From Epiperipatus broadwayi (taxonomy: Eukaryota; Onychophora; Udeonychophora; Euonychophora; Peripatidae), in the NCBI GenBank assembly GCA_028023455.1, contig JAQFVV010006200.1, positions 8,422,521-8,486,520 on the forward strand: a stretch of 64,000 nucleotides of DNA. The letters are read 5' to 3'. The position numbers and the translations under genes were made by a program. Under the pieces are notes generated by a model. That model did not search any database. It was not told where the DNA came from and was given only the letters and a program-made list of their open reading frames with translations. This document shows positions 22,100-33,803 of this stretch, one piece after another (positions within the stretch are counted from its first letter, which is position 1; every line of letters starts with the position of its first letter).

Positions 22100-24850
22100 A
22101 TGGCTGCAAAATGGATGACAGGCTATCTAAAGGAAGCATTAGCCAATAATCTCATCAAAATGGTCTATATCCAATTGCATTTCTCACAAAAACAACAGCG
22201 AAATAAATCTGTTGGGGATTATAGTGTGTCCTCTCCACTATTTGTAAAACAAATCCTCTCCATTTTGTTTGGGTGGGGACATTATGAAAATTGACCCAAG
22301 GCATGTTTATCTGCAACTATCATTTAATACCAGGTCTCAAGGACAATGGTAATCATTACTTATAAGGTTCATTTAAAATGACCTGCCTGCCCTTCAGATA
22401 GACAACAATTGCACTGATGATATTCCAGTGAGATTCAAATTATTGCTGGAATAATTGGCACACTATTATATTTTGATGATTTTCTGTTACTGGCAAAGAT
22501 ATCAGACCAACTCTGACCATTTATCAAACATTCATTAAAAATTCCAAGCCTCAGGATTTAAACTAGCCTAGAAAAATATATATTTAAAGGACATGAATGC
22601 CTAGAAAAATACACTTTAAGATTAAAGAGGTTGAATTCCTCTGATATAGATGCAAAACATCCATCCAAGAAAACGAAAAGAAGAAACAGGAGATTAAAAC
22701 TGTTATAAACAAAAGAGAGCTCCAGTCATTTCTATTTCTCATGAATGATAAAGAAGTTTTTTCTCACTACAAAACAGATTGCTAAGATGCTTTGCAGCTT
22801 GTTAGACAAGAAACAGTATTCTAGCATGGCAATGCCTATAAAAAAAAATTAAAAACTAGTACAGATTCAATAGTGCTAGAATATTTTGATCCAGATAAAT
22901 TGCAGATATTCAGTTGCAATGTATTACCTATAAGATCACTATGATGTTATATCATCAAAATAATGACAGGATGCAATTTGCAATTGCATTTACTTCAAAA
23001 TGTTTAACTAAAGCTGAGAAAACATATAAACACAGCCATAGTTCTGATCACTATCATAAAAAATAAGTCCACAACTACCAGTATAATAAGTCATTTATAT
23101 TGCAAACCAATTACTGATCACAGATGGGAATTTTTGTATCAAACTAGGGGATTTCCCAACGTGCTACTCCATGCATTTTGAAATGGTTCAATTTCTTATT
23201 ACAGTACAACTGCAAGCTTGAATATGTTGATAGAAATAAAATTCCTCATACAGATGCTTAATAGTAAATGACTCAGAATTACTGATGAATAATCATAAAT
23301 GATTCAGAATTATAGTTGAATAATCATTCTACTAATTATCTATATCTAGAAATAAACACAAATTCTACTAATTATCTATATCTAGAAATAAACACAACCA
23401 AAATAGTAAATTGGTGCTCAATGGACAAATAGTAATCCAAAATTTCAAAAATTAATTAAATGGATGCAGCTGGGTTGTCTAAATTAAAAAAATCAGAAGA
23501 ATCCATCTAGCCTATTGAATACATAGGCTGAGTTTACTATTGAATTGGGGCAAGAGTGGTGATTCTTCCAAGTAGTCACTCTCAAGGACTAAGAATTTGG
23601 AATAATGGTCATCCAAGAATTATAAGAATGAAATTGCTGGCTAGATCCTATGTCTTGTGGCCTACTTTAAATCCCTGTTATTGAATCTAAAGCTGACCAA
23701 TGTTGGAGTTATAAGATAAAACAACCAAAACATAATAAAAAATAAAACTAATTAGTAGTCTGAATCTGATGATTACTGGATAAGAATCATATTGATTATA
23801 CTTATCTATGACGTAGCAAGCCATCCTTGACAGTTGCTGATGCATATTCCAAGTGGCTAAAAGTAATTAAAGTACCATCACATCATGTTATAGCATCTAT
23901 TGAAACATGAGACTATTTGTAATTCATAGGTTATAATTTTATCTTTCTTACTGCATTGCCAAATCCATATAATACTAAATCGTGTATGCTCTTTATTACT
24001 GTTTTATAATGCTTTTATTATAACCCACTTTGACAATTTCAATTGCCCCAACAATCTTCTTCAGAATTTCTAATTATATTTCTAAATCTTAACTGCTAAA
24101 TTCGAATTTGTAAAATTTAAAGTTTGAATTTAGCAATTAAGGTTTGAAAATGTAATTAGAAGTTCTGAAGAAGATTGCTGGAGCAATCGAAACTGTCATA
24201 GTGGGTTGTAATAAAAGCATTGTAAAACAGTAATAAAGAGTATGGATGATTTAGTATTATAATAATTCATAGATTATTTAAAAACTGTAATATTGGATAA
24301 TGATTCCATGTTCACAGCAGATTTATTCAAGAAAAATTTACAATTAAACATTTTACCTTGAGAACAAAAATAAGACAGAGGGATTAATTTAATGGATAAA
24401 AAGGATCACGAAAAAACCACAGCAGATAATTAAAATACCTGCATAGCTAAAATCATATGTCAGAGCATATTATGACTAGCACAGCTATATCAATATTCTA
24501 ACTGAACTATTACCAAACACTGTCCTTAAAACAAACTTATCAATTCTCAAACCTAATCAGCATAGGAAAAAAAAAAGAAAATAAAATGCAGATAGGTATC
24601 TATATTATTACACTATTCAGTGGGACCACCAAATAGGTTCCAGCACCAGTTATAGGAATAAGATTTGCACATGATTGTCCAAATCATAGATGATCAATGG
24701 TATGATTACAAATTATAATGCAATAATGAAATGTTTATTTGATCAGATGTTGGTAATCCAAACAGAACTTCAAATGTAAGATTTGCAGAAACCAGACTAG
24801 ATGATAATGAAACAAGCCCTGAAAATGGAGTAAGAAGACAGATGACTATA
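22100..24850 (+). pseudogene. Decayed Ty3/gypsy pol (RT, RNase H, integrase)
   Basis: Frames are scattered by many stops and indels, but the order is clear. RT parts are at about 22160-22560: a YKVHLK-x-PACPS segment, then GTLLYFDDFLLLAK, the gypsy Y-x-DD box degraded to FDDF. The RNase H region has AIAFTSKCLTKAEKTY near 22980 and its connection end YNCKLEYVDRNKIPHTDAL near 23210-23260. The integrase zinc-binding and core regions show GHPRIIRMKLLARSYV near 23610 and a HIPSG remnant near 23840. They continue, after an interrupting hairpin element, with DYLKTVILDNDSMFTADLF near 24270-24330. A TTK-x-VPAPVIG tail near 24640 matches the gypsy integrase C terminus. No LTRs were delimited. Confidence 0.75.
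23930..24262. mobile_element. Hairpin (MITE-like) insertion inside the gypsy integrase
   Basis: A 333-bp insertion lies between two copies of TAATTCATAG (23920-23929 and 24263-24272). Removing it and one repeat restores an integrase-like reading. Inside are inverted arms of about 140 bp (about 23969-24109 and 24119-24260). They share CTTTATTACTGTTTTA and its complement, and GAAGAAGATTG/CAATCTTCTTC. About 39 bp at the left end have no partner in the right arm. Confidence 0.65.
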
Positions 24851-24879
24851 AGCTTATTTTGAAGATTTTATATTCCAAA

Positions 24880-25690
24880 ACTAACTTCAGCCAGTGTGAA
24901 GAAATATTATAGACTCATCTTAAACTTACCCTCAATAATAGATTTTTTTAAAACTATAGATCTCTCTAGATAGAATTCATAATACAATTCATCAATGCAA
25001 TAACAGTCAATAGTACACATAGGTCTATCAAAGAATTAGATCATAAATTTGATTGTTCACAGTAAGGTTGGAAAGCTCGCTATAAAACTGAAATCCATTT
25101 GAGAAACACATAAGTCACATTCAAAACATTAATTCATCAATTAGAAATTAATCTAACAATAAAGCACACTGCTCATTACTTGCAGAAGACATTTAGATAC
25201 ATTAAGATTTGGAGCAAGAAGTATCTGGTAGAAAATAATAACAGACCTTTCAGAAATCAAGCCAACAAAGCTAGAAATGTTATATTTATTAAAATGACTC
25301 ATATCCTTCTTCCAATCTGCCAAATGTTAGTATCAAAAACAGGTTTATTTAACTATGTTTACAATAAAGAAAAAAATTATAAAATAACATTAAATTTGGC
25401 AATACATTTATAAACCATAATGGACAATGACATATGAGATGGCTAATGCTGGAACAAGCACATGCTTTTCAACAAAAAGCAGATGATTTACAGAATACTG
25501 GGATATTTAAAACATTAAAATAAAAAACAACTCGAAAAAATCTGTATCAGTGATGAGGGAAAAGTCATTTGTTATTGTTGTGATAAAACAGGACACAGTA
25601 AGATTGCAATTGGAAAGATAAAAAATATTTCAAATGTAAAATTAAAGGACACTTAATTTATGCATGGGGAGAGATAGGCAAAAAGGCGAA
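24880..25690 (+). pseudogene. Ty3/gypsy gag remnant with two CCHC knuckles
   Basis: Near 25553 the plus strand reads VICYCCDKTGHSK, then CFKCKIKGHLIYA in a shifted frame. These are two retroviral-type CX2CX4HX4C knuckles with their final cysteines damaged. The 77-codon ORF at 25180-25413 lies in the upstream capsid-like region. Gag here follows pol, the reverse of a single gypsy element, so it belongs to a second copy or a rearranged one. Confidence 0.6.
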
Positions 25691-26149
25691 TTTTAGGGAA
25701 ATATGAGAGGTCAAACACTTGATAATCAATTTGTTAAAAGCATGGATATTACTGGTGCGAAGCAATGTCTGATGGAATTGCAAGAATTGTGTACAATAAT
25801 CATTTAAAAAATATTTTAATCATTTATGAAGATTTATTAAACATCAAAACATTATAATTAGTGAAAACTATGTAAGTCACAAAAACATTTATTTAATGCG
25901 GAATACTTTTTTTTAACTTTGGAAATTCTTTATATGTCCTGATATATCATTCATTTCAAAATGTAGTATTTTTATCCTAAAAATTATCAGTTGCCAATAT
26001 AAGCATTTCAAAGAATAAGTCATTAGTAGCAGTGTTCACTTACAAATGAGGATAGCGATCCCAATTACATGAGAAATAAGATAAAAAGACAAAACAAAAT
26101 AATAATAAAACATTAGATATATTGTAATGATTATACAAACCAATCTATG

Positions 26150-26900
26150 AACAAATACATCCATGTATACAATATACTGGACTATTATTTTACCTATTTG
26201 ATTTGTGATACCTTCTAATCTTTTCTGCAGAAAAAGTATTTCCAAAATACTTCTACACCATGTTTCAATGTAGTTCTCCAAGTTATTCTATTCTCAGCCA
26301 AAGCTATCCAATGAAAACAATCAAATGGAGCTTCTTTAGAATATATATAATTTTTACAACGTAAATACGGTATACTTCTCCGACAAATTCAGTGTTCAAG
26401 ATTTCATTTTATAGTAGTGAACTCTATAGTATTATATCCAACCAAGTTGAAGAACATATTGATTTGTCTTATGATCTTACAATTGTATTTTTTAAATTTT
26501 ACGGAGCATCTTTAAATGAAACTTTTTGATGTTTATATGTTACAGTATAGTATTAGAGTATCCAAGCCTAATTTAATTCAACAATTATTTTACTATAATA
26601 AAACTTACTTTTAACTTTAGAAACAGCACAAGCATATTGGAGTCAGTGCTGTACGCCATCTAAATCCATCTTTGCACTTAAAAAGCTAGAAAGATATTTA
26701 AATTGATTTATATTCTCAAAATGATATCCTATGAGTTTTTTTAATATCATAAGTTGCATTCAAAACATTAAATATTTGTAGATCATCTTTTGTATTTGCA
26801 AAAAAACACCCAATCATCAGCATGCTATAAATTCAATTAAAAATTCTATCATCAAACCGTTGTTGCATTTTGACCTTTGATTTATTAAATTTCTTATATA
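26150..26900 (-). pseudogene. Decayed LINE RT, C-terminal half
   Basis: The minus strand shows a palm remnant (HADDWVFF, from FADD), then INQFKYLSSFLSAKMDLDG, matching the FKYLGS-x-LSxDG segment of LINE RTs. Further down is NYIETWCRSILEILF followed by ITNQIGKI, matching the FEMWCxRRMLxI-x-TNExVL tail. This tail explains the 81-codon ORF at 26281-26036. Frames change several times. Confidence 0.55.
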
Positions 26901-27043
26901 CAAACTAATGACAAGAAAATTATTTCATGAAACGTTAAAGTGAAGAAAATAATTTTAAAACTTAATTCTCTTATTGCATACAACAAATTTACTTTCCGAC
27001 ATTAGCCAAAAGATTTTTATTTAGTTAGTTGATTCATCGTTGG

Positions 27044-27088
27044 ATGGTGCTTTCAAACTTCTCGCGACACATTATCCGGGAATTTTCC
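27044..27088 (+). CDS. Candidate first coding exon of the BTB-ZF gene (alternative A)
   Basis: ATG at 27044 followed by 15 open codons (MVLSNFSRHIIREFS), ending in phase 0 at TCC|GTAAGC (donor GT 27089-27090). The downstream exon at 33804 also starts in phase 0. The surroundings are unusually CpG-containing for this window. The exon side of the donor is poor. Purely predictive. Confidence 0.2.
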
Positions 27089-27330
27089 GTAAGCAGACAT
27101 AGTAGATTTTCTTATTTTAGAATTAACGTTTTCTTTTAAAAAATTATTTATTAATTATAATGCATATTTATAAATTAGAGTACGGTATTTTAACTAAGAA
27201 ACCTAAGTAAAGATGTATTTACATAGTAAAAGATTATTAAAAACTACTTTTAATAATAATAAAACTTTATTGCCTTAAAAACAAATTTATATTAACATGA
27301 AACTATTAAAAGAAAAAAAAAATCCCCACA

Positions 27331-27357
27331 TGTTAAATGATGAAGTAGAAAAGCAGG
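27331..27357 (+). CDS. Candidate first coding exon of the BTB-ZF gene (alternative B)
   Basis: ATG at 27331 opens nine codons (MLNDEVEKQ), ending at AAGCAG|GTAAAT, a good donor match. Phase 0 fits the exon at 33804 and would give MLNDEVEKQ-VDVLHAVNVLK, like the short helix that precedes a BTB fold. The intron would be 6446 bp. The Kozak context is weak. Inference only. Confidence 0.3.
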
Positions 27358-27824
27358 TAAATAGTAATTTCATTTCATTATTATCTTGTGAAGAACTTTA
27401 AAAATATGCCAGCCGGAATTACATGTTTTTAGTTTACGTAGAAAGTATTTTATCTTATTTTGTTTTAATTAAGATTATTTTGTTGAAAAGTAGTATTAGA
27501 AAATGCGACCGGAGCGTTATCTTGTTTTCCAATAATGGAAATAATTGATTTTAAAATATTTATTCAATTAAAAGTATTTTAATGCTTCATCGTTTATTAA
27601 AATTTACATTATAAGTAAAATTCTTTATGCTAGATCAAAATGTTTATAATAGCGTCATGTGTTTATTAACTTATCATGATAGTTAGTTTATTAACTCTTA
27701 AATACTATATTAGCTAATCTGTTGAGAACCACTTTATCCATCCTTCTCTTGGTGTATGACGGTGCAATATTTAATAGGAATCTTCCGCTTTATTTTTTCT
27801 GAAAAATAATTTTGAATGTTTGCA

Positions 27825-27860
27825 TTACATCCGCCATTTTGGGACCCCAAGCTGCATTTT
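27825..27860. promoter_or_regulatory. YY1-like core in a CpG-containing stretch
   Basis: CCGCCATTTT at 27831-27840 matches the YY1 core, often found at animal promoters. It lies in the more GC- and CpG-rich part of the region upstream of the zinc-finger exon. It is downstream of both candidate first exons, so it cannot simply be their promoter. It could serve another transcript or be coincidence. Confidence 0.2.
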
Positions 27861-28199
27861 TATTCGGTAATTATTATGTATCATTATATTTTTAATAACT
27901 ATTGGCGTTCTTAATATGCATAGTGCTCCTTATGCATGTGTGTGCGTATAACGTATGTAATTGGTTTCAATATATTGGACATCCTGCACCGAAAATTGCT
28001 TCTGATTTTACAAAAATGTCGGGATAATAGGCTAGAGATATCTGTAATTTTGTTATTCGCTTTGTAATCTAATTGACGTAATATTGCAATATACGAAAAA
28101 AATATATACTTTTAACAATTGTATGTTCGTGAGTATTATGCAATAAATCTACATTTTAAATTAACGAAAAAATGGAATATTTATTTAAAAACCAGAGTA

Positions 28200-29379
28200 A
28201 TGAATATTATAAGCTTTCGTCAAATCTAAGTCACATTAATCTAGAAAATCTCTGGATTAAAGTTTGAAATTTTTTTAAAATTTTCATAAGAATGTAGCAG
28301 CAACAATTTGGTCTAAAAATTCATCTAAATATTTGCAGAAAACATCTTTTAGTCAGGCCACGAATTGTCACTGTTTAGGATTAAGTATAAACATCTCTTA
28401 CTGCCCAATAATATCAAAAATTAATCATTATTAGATTGTATGACAGTATTTAGCGTTTGACACTTAACCATGATTAGTTTGTAAGTTATGCTAGTCATTC
28501 CAAAGAATTATATATATGAAAATCATTTCACACACGTTATTGACATTCGTTTTTATTTAAACTTATTTTGAAAAATATATATACATGTATTTATTTATTT
28601 TTTTGTAAAACTGTATTACAGTTGAAAACAAATTTCAGTGCTAAAATAGACCATTGAAATGCTTGTAATTTATAATTATTAATTTCATTTAATAATTTGA
28701 AAAAATAAACTTTGATCATACATTGGACAAATCCAAAAATATTTGTAAATGCTCAGAATTCCAATTGAAAGGTTAATTGAAGAAAATTATTATATATTTT
28801 GGGTTGAAATAAAATCCAGATGAAATTTAATCTGTTTTACCCCATCATTTCTTTGATTAGTAATTCTTTAGGTAATAGACTATTATAATAGTAATCTAAG
28901 TCATCATCAATAATTTACCATTGCTTGCCATTTCTTTAAACACTATTCTAGTTTTTCAATTTTTCAATAACATAAATGATAATGTGTCCCTACATGATTA
29001 AGATTATATTCTTTAATAATATTTCTAACAATTTTTTTTTTGACTATAATTAAAGAGTGTATTCAGAAAAACACCTGAATGTTAAAATATTTTAAATAGT
29101 AGATATTGAATTGCATCATAAGATTATTTTTATGCACAATCCTACATAAATCATTATGACATTTTAAAATTGATTAGAACTGATTAAACTAGAAAATGAT
29201 TAGATAAGAAATGTACAGAGAGAGGAATTATAAAGAAAAGATAATTTGTTTAAAATGTAATAAAATAAAAGTTTGGATAGGAAAAGCAGTCATAAAATAC
29301 AACAATAATTGAAGATGAAGTGATAAATTATTAATAAAAAAATAAAACAGTAGATTCATTGGAAGAATTTATAATTTAT
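28200..29379. other. AT-rich DNA, probably intronic, no feature seen
   Basis: No motif, repeat or open frame of note. It lies within the inferred large intron of the BTB-ZF gene. Confidence 0.4.
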
Positions 29380-30780
29380 TTGTATTATAGAAAAATCACA
29401 TAATAATGAGGTGAAAAATGACAAAGTCATAGAATCCCAGTTGAATTATTAAAAACTGAGAAAGAAAAAGGATTGACTATAGAGAAAAAGTTTAATGTTA
29501 TGAAATATGAAAAAATTCAAAACTATTTCACATGAAACTAAGATGATGTTAAGAATCTGACTAAATATTCTTTTGGATATATTAGACATATTTGGATTTA
29601 AGAAAGTAGAAGAATAAGAAACAGATACATAGAGAAAAAGAGTAATATTTGCTAAAAAGATATATAGAAAGGTGGAAGTTAATATTTATTTCATTGATTA
29701 TGATAGAATGAATTGGATTAGATTGCTGTATATTTTAAAAATTAGGATATAAATTGTAAAAAGAGATATTTATTAAGAAATTTCTCAAATAAATGTCTGT
29801 AAATTAATAATAAATAATTAACTATGAATTGTAAGATATATTTAATATTAAATGGTCTCTACAAAATAAATATATTACTTGATGTAAGACCACGATATTG
29901 AGGGTTTTTTTTGTTTCCATTTAGGTTTTAAATGAGTGACGTTTTGATAAAGATGAAATTAGTAGTAGGGTTTAGTGCCTATACAGTAGAGAAAGTTGTT
30001 TGTTAGTACAATCATATTTTTGTATTACCATTGCATCAAGATCCATCTGACCAACCTTAATGATGGTCAAGCTTTTACCATCTAGCTCTCACTAATTATG
30101 ATCTGGCTTCTTGAGCCTTAACATATTTGTGTCCTAAAAAAATCTTCAAAGATTCATTGAATGTGAACTGGAATATTAGACATTGGATATAATATGTGAT
30201 GAGCTCACATATGCTATCAATGAAGATGTGCTAAATAAAATGTTATATTGGATTAATAGAATTTGTAGAAGGTTTGATGTAAAAAATAAATGCTAACTAA
30301 TTCATTGGAAATGATTGGTGAGATGAAAGCCAGTTTTGTACAGAGAATTTTAGAACAGTTAATGATGTCAAATATTTGGGAAATTGTGATAAACAAAAAT
30401 GAAACTTACAGTAATTAAATTAGTCCTTAATAAGGATAAATTATTTTATGGCCCATTGATGCTAGCTTTAAGAAAGAGGTCTTAATGCTTTGGATTGTAG
30501 TTTTACATGGAATAAAGATATGATCAATTAAGAAAAGAAGAAATGATTGGAGACTTTTAGATTTAAAGAATAATGAAAGGAACAGATTAGCAGTGTAGAA
30601 ATATGAAATGAATGAATGAAAGATTATTGATGAAATTATGAAAAATTACATTGAGCATAAATTTTGAGATATAGCAATTATGAAAGATTATAGCAATTAT
30701 GAAAGATTTATTGGAAGAGATGATTGCTAAAAGGAATAAAAGAAAGAAAATGAATGATTTTAAGTAAATTGCTATTAATA
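29380..30780 (+). pseudogene. Heavily decayed LINE RT
   Basis: The plus strand keeps an RT skeleton in order: a KKFNVMKYEKI-like segment near 29490, FIDYDRMNWIRLLYIL near 29690 (motif A, FIDYxKAFDxVNW type), a GFFLFPFRF segment near 29905 (SPxLFN block), DVKYLGN near 30367, and VLYGIKTWSIKKRRNDWRLLD near 30500. Almost every segment is in a different frame. It may be the same family as the minus-strand copy at 26.2-26.9 kb. Confidence 0.5.
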
Positions 30781-31619
30781 TTTAGAGTAAAGCAAGAGTT
30801 TCAAATGCTCAAAGAAAGTGGATTAATCTTTTTTGCAGATAATCTTTAAGCAGTAATTTTTTTTTAAACTATAGGCTGAGAATTCATCTTAAACTTTACA
30901 GAGAAATTTAAATCATTCAAAAAATAAAAATATCAGAGTTGATATTTTGCTTATGCCTGTCATCCCCCCCCCCCTCTTTTTTGTTTATAAAATTATTAAG
31001 AGCAAAAATTTCCTGAAATAAATTATATAACTTAATGAGCAATAAATTTCATATACGACACATACTTGAAATATTGAAGTAACTATATACTTTTCACACT
31101 TTTTTTTTTTTTTTAATATTTGAGAGTTGGATTTGGTATTTCTTTTATTTAACACAACGTGTGTTGATACAATAAACCATAATTTTCTTTTTTAGGATTT
31201 CAGTTACCTATGTTTCAAGAAAAAATAAAAAAATTAATAAAAAATTTTATATTTTAATTTTTAATTCGGTAATAGTATGAATACTGAACCCTACCGTATG
31301 ATGATGCTCTTTTTTGCCCAATTCACATCAATATATCGATTCACAGGCCGTCTATTTGTTTACATAATATTACAGTAAAAGTTTTTTTTTTTTTTCAACC
31401 GATTTTTAATTTTTTTCCGTCGGTGACGGTAAACCACCAAAGTGTTTTTTTTTATTTCACCCGGTTTTTTTTTTGTTTTTAATAAACAAATACTTTGTTT
31501 TTAGATGGTCTAGGAGTATTGGTTTGTTTGTAAATTAATGACTAACTGTCCATAGGTTTCTTTACATAATATTACTTACGGTATGAAGACGAGGAAATAT
31601 GAAAATTTTTAAAACCCAT

Positions 31620-33260
31620 CTATAAAGAGGAATATCTAAAGTTTTGTAAAATGGTATGAAAGAACTAATGATGTAAGAAAATATTAATTATGACTTGATA
31701 TGGAAAGTTATAAAAAACTCCTAAACTAAGAAGAGCAATGATATTCATGAAATGCATGGAAAAAAAAAGCTGCTTGTACAGTTATTACATCTTCTGAATT
31801 GCTCAACATTTTAAATCAAGAAATGAAATAGATATTAGATCTACGAAAAAGTCCAGGAAAGGATGGGATTATAATTGATATCCTAGAAGAATTAGGTGAA
31901 GAAATAGAAAAATTGTTAATAAAGATGAATACCAAATATCTAAATAATAAAGATGTAGCAGATGATTTGAAGAAGGCAGAAATAATATCGAGAAGAAAAG
32001 TAATGATTTGATTTGAAAAATGCAGAAATAAGATCAATAAGAAAGGTAATGAAGATATTAGAAATTATAGGCTTATCAGTTCTGTGTAGAATCTTTATCA
32101 ACTTGTCTTCAGCAAACTTTGGATTCTAACCAATCAAAAGAATAAGCTGTATTTAAAAGTGATTTTAGCACATTGGATCATATCCATGTATTGAGAGATA
32201 TACAAAGAAGCCTTTGTGCTTAAGATTTATAGATTATGAAAAGACCTTTTTTGATTCTGTAAGTATATCTAGAAGCATGAGATTATTTAAAATATAGACT
32301 GGGGATATTGTTATATTCTGGATAACATCAAAATGCAGTAGCAATGACTAGATTATATAATGTCACTCTATGAACATTAACGTTGCAGAAGAGTATATGA
32401 TAGAGTGACTATATTTTCAAAACATTTTATTACAATTTTACCAGCAATATTTTAGGAATTCATTTGAAAAGCTAAGGGAATAAAAGTGGATGGAGATTAT
32501 TTAAGTCATCTAAATTTTGAAGTTGATGTCATTTTTCTTGCAAATAATGCTTTCAGAAATATTGCAAGAGTTATCAGGTGAGAATAAGAAAATGGAACTA
32601 AAAGTAAATGTTAAAAAGATTAAAATAATGTCAATGAATTTTGTCAAAAGAAGAAAATGAAAATTGATGATGATGAGTTAGAAGTTAACTACTACAAATA
32701 CTTTGATCAGTTTATTACTATAGATTGAAACACGATGGATAAAATTATTTATAGAATTAAACTTGTTTGCAGTACATTTGATAAAAATATTTTTCTATTA
32801 AAAGGAATATATCTGTTATTAAAATAGTTTTAAAAGATGTCTTTTACCAATTCTTATTTATGAATCTGAAACTTGGACATTTAAAAGAATAGCAATACAG
32901 AGATTTCAGATCACTCGATGAAATATGGTGATGTATATGATAGAAGTAACACAAAGAAATCTGATACAAAATACATGGATGAGAGAACAAATGGATATCA
33001 CTGACAATATTGAATAAAATTGAAATGGAGTGGGACAGAATTTATTGCTGGATTGTATTCTAATAGATGAATGGTTGAAGTCACTTAAACTGAATTCCAA
33101 GAGATTGTAAAAGACTTATAAATAGGTATATATAAGATTGATTAATGGAATAAGAAAGTTATCTGGTGTCTTGTGGAAAAGAGTGGCTAAGGATCAGAGA
33201 AAATAGACTAAATTTGGGGAGATCTTCACTCTGTAATATGTTGATAATGATTGAAAATGA
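31620..33260 (+). pseudogene. Old RTE-like LINE copy
   Basis: Same family as the LINE in the foldback arms but much older. In order: a SPGKDGIIIDILEELGEEIE segment (31845-31905), LNNKDVADDLKKA, IRNYRLIS (32060), YEKTFFDSV-like motif A (32235), LKVNVKKIKIMSMNF (32600), YYKYFDQFITID (32690), IYRIKLVCSTFDKN (32750), IKLKWSGTEFI (33015) and the 3' end at about 33250 with a TTGATAATGATTG tail. Almost no frame is intact. It ends about 550 bp upstream of the zinc-finger exon. Confidence 0.7.
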
Positions 33261-33784
33261 TGGTGAATACAATTCTAACATGCATGATAAAATTCAAAGA
33301 AGGCTTTGATGAGCAGTTTCCACCTTTGTTTTTTAAAAATATATTTTTACATCTGAAAATTATTTATATATTTATCATTCTAACTCTGCAAAGTATTTAC
33401 ATTTAAATATTGTACTTGCAATGTCTTTTATTGCTGAATAATCCAAAATGGTAAAACTTAGAAACTACAAAGACCTTGAGGAAGTATAAAAATATAATAG
33501 AAGTAAATTGTGAGAGAAGAATTCCTTGCTTTCAGACACTAAGTGACTTGATTATTCAAATCTTTTTTGACTAGTAAATACTATATACAGTATATAATTA
33601 TTGATAACATTGTTTGCTTTTTATTTCTTAAAATGAATTGGCTTATATTTTTAGATCTCTTAATTAAATAATGTGCTTTTAAATAATTTAAATGTCGATA
33701 TAACTATATACAATTTTGTCTTCACCAGTTTTTATAACTAATTTAAATAAATGTTTTCTGCCCTCCCTTTTCAAATTAATATTT

Positions 33785-33803
33785 ATTATTTTTTCCTCTA
33801 TAG
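33785..33803 (+). other. Splice acceptor of the BTB-ZF exon
   Basis: A T-rich tract, TATTATTTTTTCCTCTATAG, ends in AG at 33802-33803. The in-frame TAG at 33801-33803 closes the frame, so translation must enter by splicing. Codons from 33804 (GTT GAT GTA CTT CAT) encode the N-terminal helix of a BTB domain. Confidence 0.75.

Noticed and set aside
21881-22294. 137-codon ORF as a gene
   Set aside because: Its downstream part overlaps the start of decayed gypsy RT in other frames, and it has no family motifs of its own.
26036-26281. 81-codon minus-strand ORF as a membrane protein
   Set aside because: Its start matches the C-terminal tail of LINE RTs and continues the RT remnant at 26.6-26.9 kb; the hydrophobic end is AT-rich read-through.
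30964-30976. C and G homopolymer runs (also 18102-18118 and 44952-44963) as G-quadruplex regulatory sites
   Set aside because: Single uninterrupted runs in intergenic or decayed sequence, more likely slippage products; no nearby gene start.
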